A DNA stretch of 49,667 nucleotides, taken from assembly GCA_020248945.1 (NCBI GenBank), contig JADCGQ010000042.1, forward strand, positions 1 through 49,667. Reading direction: 5' to 3'. The position numbers were made by a program, and so were the translations under genes. The DNA is from Rubrivivax sp. (GTDB lineage: Bacteria; Pseudomonadota; Gammaproteobacteria; Burkholderiales; Burkholderiaceae_C). Every line of letters begins with the position of its first letter. The first letter of the stretch is position 1. Below are positions 48,329 to 49,667 of the stretch, piece by piece. The notes under the pieces were generated by a model that was given only the letters and a program-made list of their open reading frames with translations, was not told the DNA's origin and searched no databases.

Positions 48329-49531
48329 ATGAGCAACGACCTTCTATCCGACGACGGCCTGGCCTGGGCGCAGCGCCTGGTGCGCTTCGACACCCGCAGC
48401 GAGCTGAGCAACCTGCCGCTCATCGAGTGCATCGCCGACCACCTGCGTGCCCTGCAGGTGCCCCTGCGCCTGACCTACGACGACGAGCGCCGCAAGGCCA
48501 ACCTCTTTGCCACGCTCGGGCCCGCCACGCCCGGCGGGCTGGTGCTCTCGGGCCACACCGACGCCGTGCCCTGGGAGGGCCAGGACTGGCGGGTCGACCC
48601 GCTGGGTGCCGAGCTGCACCCTGGCCCCGACGGACCGTGCCTGTACGGCCGCGGCAGCGCCGACATGAAGGGCTGGATCGGCCTCGTCGTCGCGCAGGCC
48701 CGCGCCTGGCTGGAGGCCGACCTGCCGCACCCCATCCACTTCGCCTTCAGCTACGACGAAGAAACCGGCGGCTTCGGCGCCCTCAATCTGGTGGCCGACC
48801 TGCGCGACGCCGGCATCGCCCCAGCCATGTGCGTGGTGGGCGAGCCCACGTCGATGGTGCCGGCCCTGGCCCACAAGGGCGTGCACCGCTGGCGCTGCCG
48901 CGTGCACGGCAAGGCGGCGCATTCGTCGCAGACGCCCAGCTCGGTGAACGCCGTGCAGGCCGCGGCGCGCCTGGTGAGCACCATCGCCGACCTCGCCGAC
49001 GAACTGCGCGACACCGAGCCGCGCTATGAAGGCTTCGACGTGCCCTACAGCACCGCCGCCGTGTGCCGCTTCGAGGGCGGCGTGGCCGACAACATCGTGC
49101 CCGAGCTGGCCCGGGTGCACTACGAGTTCCGCGATCTGCCCGGCCTGCCCCCCGGCCGCGATGCCGACGCGATGCAAGCCCGCGTCGAACAACGGGCCCG
49201 CGCCCTGGAGCCCGAGATGCACGCGGTCGACGCCGCCAGCGGCTTCCGCTTCGAGCGCTTCGCCTCGATGCCGGCCTTCAGCGCCCGCGCCGACGAGCCG
49301 GCCGTGCGCCTGGCGCAGCGGCTGGCGGCGAGCCCGCGCACCACGCTGGTGGCGTTTGGCACCGAAGCGGGCCTCTTCCAGCGCGCCGGCATGAGCACGG
49401 TCGTCTGTGGCCCCGGCAGCATCAGCCAGGCCCACCAGGCCGACGAGTACGTGAGCCTGGAGCAACTGGCGCGCGCCGAGGCCTTCCTGCGCGGCATCGC
49501 TGCCGCACCGGAGTTCCGCGAGCCGCGCTAG
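48329..49531 (+). CDS. argE: M20 family metallopeptidase, acetylornithine deacetylase-like (ArgE)
   Basis: This 400-residue zinc hydrolase resembles ArgE, which removes acetyl from N-acetylornithine. Metal and catalytic motifs are SGHTDAVPW (His/Asp), GRGSADMKGW (Asp), SYDEETGG (catalytic Glu pair), VGEPTSM and the final AHQADEY (His). The dimerisation domain begins near KGVHRWRCRVHGKAAHSS. The ATG at 48329 is chosen; an in-frame ATG at 48302 overlaps the Bug stop and would add nine residues. Being next to a solute receptor rather than arginine genes, it may act on an imported N-acyl amino acid instead. Confidence 0.9.
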   Translation: MSNDLLSDDGLAWAQRLVRFDTRSELSNLPLIECIADHLRALQVPLRLTYDDERRKANLFATLGPATPGGLVLSGHTDAVPWEGQDWRVDPLGAELHPGPDGPCLYGRGSADMKGWIGLVVAQARAWLEADLPHPIHFAFSYDEETGGFGALNLVADLRDAGIAPAMCVVGEPTSMVPALAHKGVHRWRCRVHGKAAHSSQTPSSVNAVQAAARLVSTIADLADELRDTEPRYEGFDVPYSTAAVCRFEGGVADNIVPELARVHYEFRDLPGLPPGRDADAMQARVEQRARALEPEMHAVDAASGFRFERFASMPAFSARADEPAVRLAQRLAASPRTTLVAFGTEAGLFQRAGMSTVVCGPGSISQAHQADEYVSLEQLARAEAFLRGIAAAPEFREPR

Positions 49532-49594
49532 GAGCGTGGGCGGCAGAAGGGAAGTCCCTGACAGCGCTGCATGCCTCATGGACGTTGATCGAAC

Positions 49595-49667
49595 ATGAGC
49601 TATCGCCCGTACGAACCGCAGCAGGAGATGCTGCTGCCTGCATCGCTGCAAGACTGGCTGCCCAAGG
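49595..49667 (+). CDS. IS1182-like transposase, N-terminal fragment (runs off right edge)
   Basis: From the ATG at 49595 the frame reads MSYRPYEPQQEMLLPASLQD and continues to the window end (24 codons). This opening matches the N-terminus I recall for IS1182-family DDE transposases (YRPYEP...LLLPPSL..WLP). The element extends beyond the window; its left inverted repeat should lie in 49532-49594 but could not be identified. Confidence 0.7.
   Translation, partial: MSYRPYEPQQEMLLPASLQDWLPK

Overview
The window is very GC-rich with strong G/C bias at third codon positions. Its gene content suggests a betaproteobacterium of the order Burkholderiales: an aerobic benzoyl-CoA (box) cluster, an ntrBC-glnA block, several tripartite-type (Bug/TctC) periplasmic binding proteins, a PEP-CTERM protein, opgGH, and hairpin-rich repeats of a kind common in that order. 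The genus cannot be fixed from the sequence alone. Both ends fall inside the first codons of transposase genes (IS630-like on the left, IS1182-like on the right), so the window may be a contig broken at two insertion sequences.

Region 1 (about 880-21217) is an aerobic benzoate degradation locus built as two divergent operons around the regulator boxR. The leftward operon encodes a cupin-like DUF4863 protein, an aldehyde dehydrogenase (boxD), benzoate-CoA ligase, an alpha/beta hydrolase and a five-gene branched-chain-type ABC transporter. The rightward genes are boxR, boxC, boxB, boxA, an enoyl-CoA hydratase, a 3-hydroxyacyl-CoA dehydrogenase, a MaoC-like hydratase and a 3-oxoadipyl-CoA thiolase. 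Together they would import benzoate, activate it to benzoyl-CoA, epoxidise it (BoxAB), open the ring (BoxC), oxidise the semialdehyde (BoxD) and finish by beta-oxidation to succinyl-CoA and acetyl-CoA. folA and xthA follow by short overlaps. Four near-identical 12-bp dyads (GCAC-N4-GTGC type) sit on the boxR, divergent-operon and boxC promoters and are strong candidate BoxR operators.

Region 2 (21218-31011) runs mainly leftward. It holds ntrC and ntrB, a DUF4124-like secreted protein, glnA with a probable sigma-54 promoter and two NtrC-like sites, a CinA-type protein, an EI24-family membrane protein and an AIM24-family protein. A diguanylate cyclase and a CrcB fluoride channel read rightward, and a PEP-CTERM protein converges on crcB.

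Region 3 (31198-40191) reads rightward: ETF-ubiquinone oxidoreductase, a GlrK/lipoprotein/GlrR (QseE-QseG-QseF-like) two-component operon, and opgG-opgH for periplasmic glucans.

Region 4 (40211-49531) is metabolic: an unknown protein behind a serine-glyoxylate-type aminotransferase, a Bug protein with a CoA-transferase and an HMG-CoA-lyase-like enzyme, a divergent Bug protein with a variant phosphotransferase, and a third Bug protein next to an ArgE-like deacetylase.

The least ordinary structure is a set of stem-loop repeats. Two copies of a roughly 240-bp element (601-840, 16478-16713) keep all of their stems although the stem sequences differ between copies. An inverted pair of roughly 82-bp elements flanks boxB exactly. 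No tRNA, rRNA or CRISPR array was seen.
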